Positions 14,589 through 15,095 of a stretch of 15,095 bases of DNA are shown here, one piece after another; positions within the stretch are counted from its first letter, which is position 1, and each line of letters begins with the position of its first letter. Under the pieces are notes generated by a model. It saw only the letters and a list, made by a program, of their open reading frames with translations. It did not search any database and had not been told where the DNA came from. The position numbers and the translations under genes were made by a program. Origin of the DNA: Armatimonadetes bacterium UBA5829 (GTDB taxonomy: Bacteria; Armatimonadota; UBA5829); assembly GCA_002431715.1 (NCBI GenBank), contig DJHI01000180.1:7215-22309 (forward strand), given 5' to 3'.

Positions 14589-14691
14589 TCTCCGATCCTC
14601 CTCGAAAATATCCTGAAGCGATGAGGGAGAGCCGATATTCTGGATATCCCTCACCGCCCCTACTAATACAGTTTTATATTATCCCTCACTA
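14589..14691 (-). other. Gap before the peptidase gene with possible alternative hairpins
   Basis: This 103-base gap holds the GAGGAGG ribosome binding site of the peptidase gene and an inverted repeat at 14621-14654 (TGAGGGA / TCCCTCA, plus a G.U pair, with an 18-base loop that contains GATAT...ATATC). A second copy of the 5' arm, GTGAGGGAT, lies 35 bases upstream on the transcript (14681-14689), so two upstream arms could compete for one downstream arm. No T-run follows, so a simple terminator is not supported, and I see no convincing promoter here. Confidence 0.4.
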
Positions 14692-15095
14692 CTAAGGACT
14701 TGATGGCGGCCCAGCATCAACTTCAAATCTATTCTCTTCACCCTTATACCAGGCTGTAGAGGTGTCGGTGCTGTGACGACAGTAGACGGTCCATTTCATT
14801 ACTACATCCGGGTAGTTTTCAAGTATACCAGCCAAAGTGATACGCTGCGCCGATGGCAGTGATACCTCAGGACCCGTCTCATAAATAGTATTTGATTTCC
14901 AAGATGGTCCTGTGCCCGGAACTACCGGATCTACCTGGACATAATATATATCCGCGCCTGTCTTACGACTCCATATCAAATTGGCAGTTGCATTAGAAGT
15001 GTCCTGCATATCGGAAATATTGAGAGCCGGCGCTGTATCACCGGACGAATATGCGGGATTGATGACATCGCTGTTAAGAACCGGTTCTATAACTG
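14692..15095 (-). CDS. C-terminal part of an exported-type protein with fibronectin-III-like domain (5' end cut by window edge)
   Basis: The frame is open from the right window edge to a TAG at 14692, about 134 codons. The internal ATG at 15007-15009 is not a believable start: coding potential continues upstream (NPAYSSGDTAPALNISD) and no ribosome binding site fits. The visible part looks like one FN3-like or Ig-like sandwich: ANLIWSRKTGADIYYVQVD, then PSWKSNTIYETG, LAGILENYPDVVMKWTVYCR and a last strand ENRFEVDAG before a short Pro/Ser tail. The W...GAd.Y.vqV and Y...V.W.V spacing is typical of such domains in surface proteins. Unlike the three genes downstream it does not end in the twin module. 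It is 103 bases upstream of the peptidase gene on the same strand. No function can be given from this fragment. Confidence 0.85.
   Translation of the reverse strand, partial: VIEPVLNSDVINPAYSSGDTAPALNISDMQDTSNATANLIWSRKTGADIYYVQVDPVVPGTGPSWKSNTIYETGPEVSLPSAQRITLAGILENYPDVVMKWTVYCRHSTDTSTAWYKGEENRFEVDAGPPSSP

Overview
Every gene I can support lies on the minus strand, read from the right edge of the window to the left. Six coding regions almost fill the 15 kb: four complete genes and two cut by the window edges. Gaps are 35 to 103 bases and most genes have a clear purine-rich ribosome binding site, so this looks like one transcription unit or a few closely linked ones. The region is dominated by exported proteins. 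G+C looks moderate, below 50 percent by eye. I saw no tRNA, rRNA, CRISPR array, transposase or phage gene, and the plus-strand open frames are shadows of the minus-strand genes.

In transcription order the window holds: (1) the C-terminal end of a protein with a fibronectin-III-like sandwich (14692-15095); (2) a secreted subtilisin-like (S8) serine peptidase (12306-14588) with prodomain, full catalytic set, an Ig-like domain and a C-terminal module; (3) a secreted beta-rich protein of unknown function (10273-12270) ending in the same module; (4) a giant 2767-residue exported protein (1920-10223), built from about ten diverged Ig-like repeats and a second, shorter repeat family, and carrying a divergent copy of the same module near its C-terminus; (5) a small exported protein with a CsgG/LpoB-like fold (1112-1834); (6) the N-terminal 346 residues of a protein that looks like an LptD/OstA-type outer-membrane assembly factor with an extra invasin-like Ig domain at its front (1-1038).

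The LptD/OstA-like and LpoB/CsgG-like proteins point to a diderm bacterium. The style of the secreted proteins (twin 'GWN.FG ... GYWI' modules, Tyr/Asp/Thr-rich Ig repeats, TSP3-like acidic loops) reminds me of poorly characterised diderm phyla such as Armatimonadota. That placement is an impression, not something the sequence proves.

The most interesting feature is that three consecutive, otherwise unrelated secreted proteins (a peptidase, a mid-size beta protein and a giant repeat protein) share one C-terminal module of about 180 to 235 residues, itself made of two similar halves. A shared terminal module on neighbouring exported proteins could be a sorting, anchoring or assembly tag for a surface structure, and the peptidase may mature its neighbours; both ideas are inference. 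Intercistronic hairpins, one with G.U pairs that favour the minus-strand transcript, and a possible internal promoter before the CsgG/LpoB-like gene suggest that the envelope genes at the left are expressed partly separately from the large secreted proteins.
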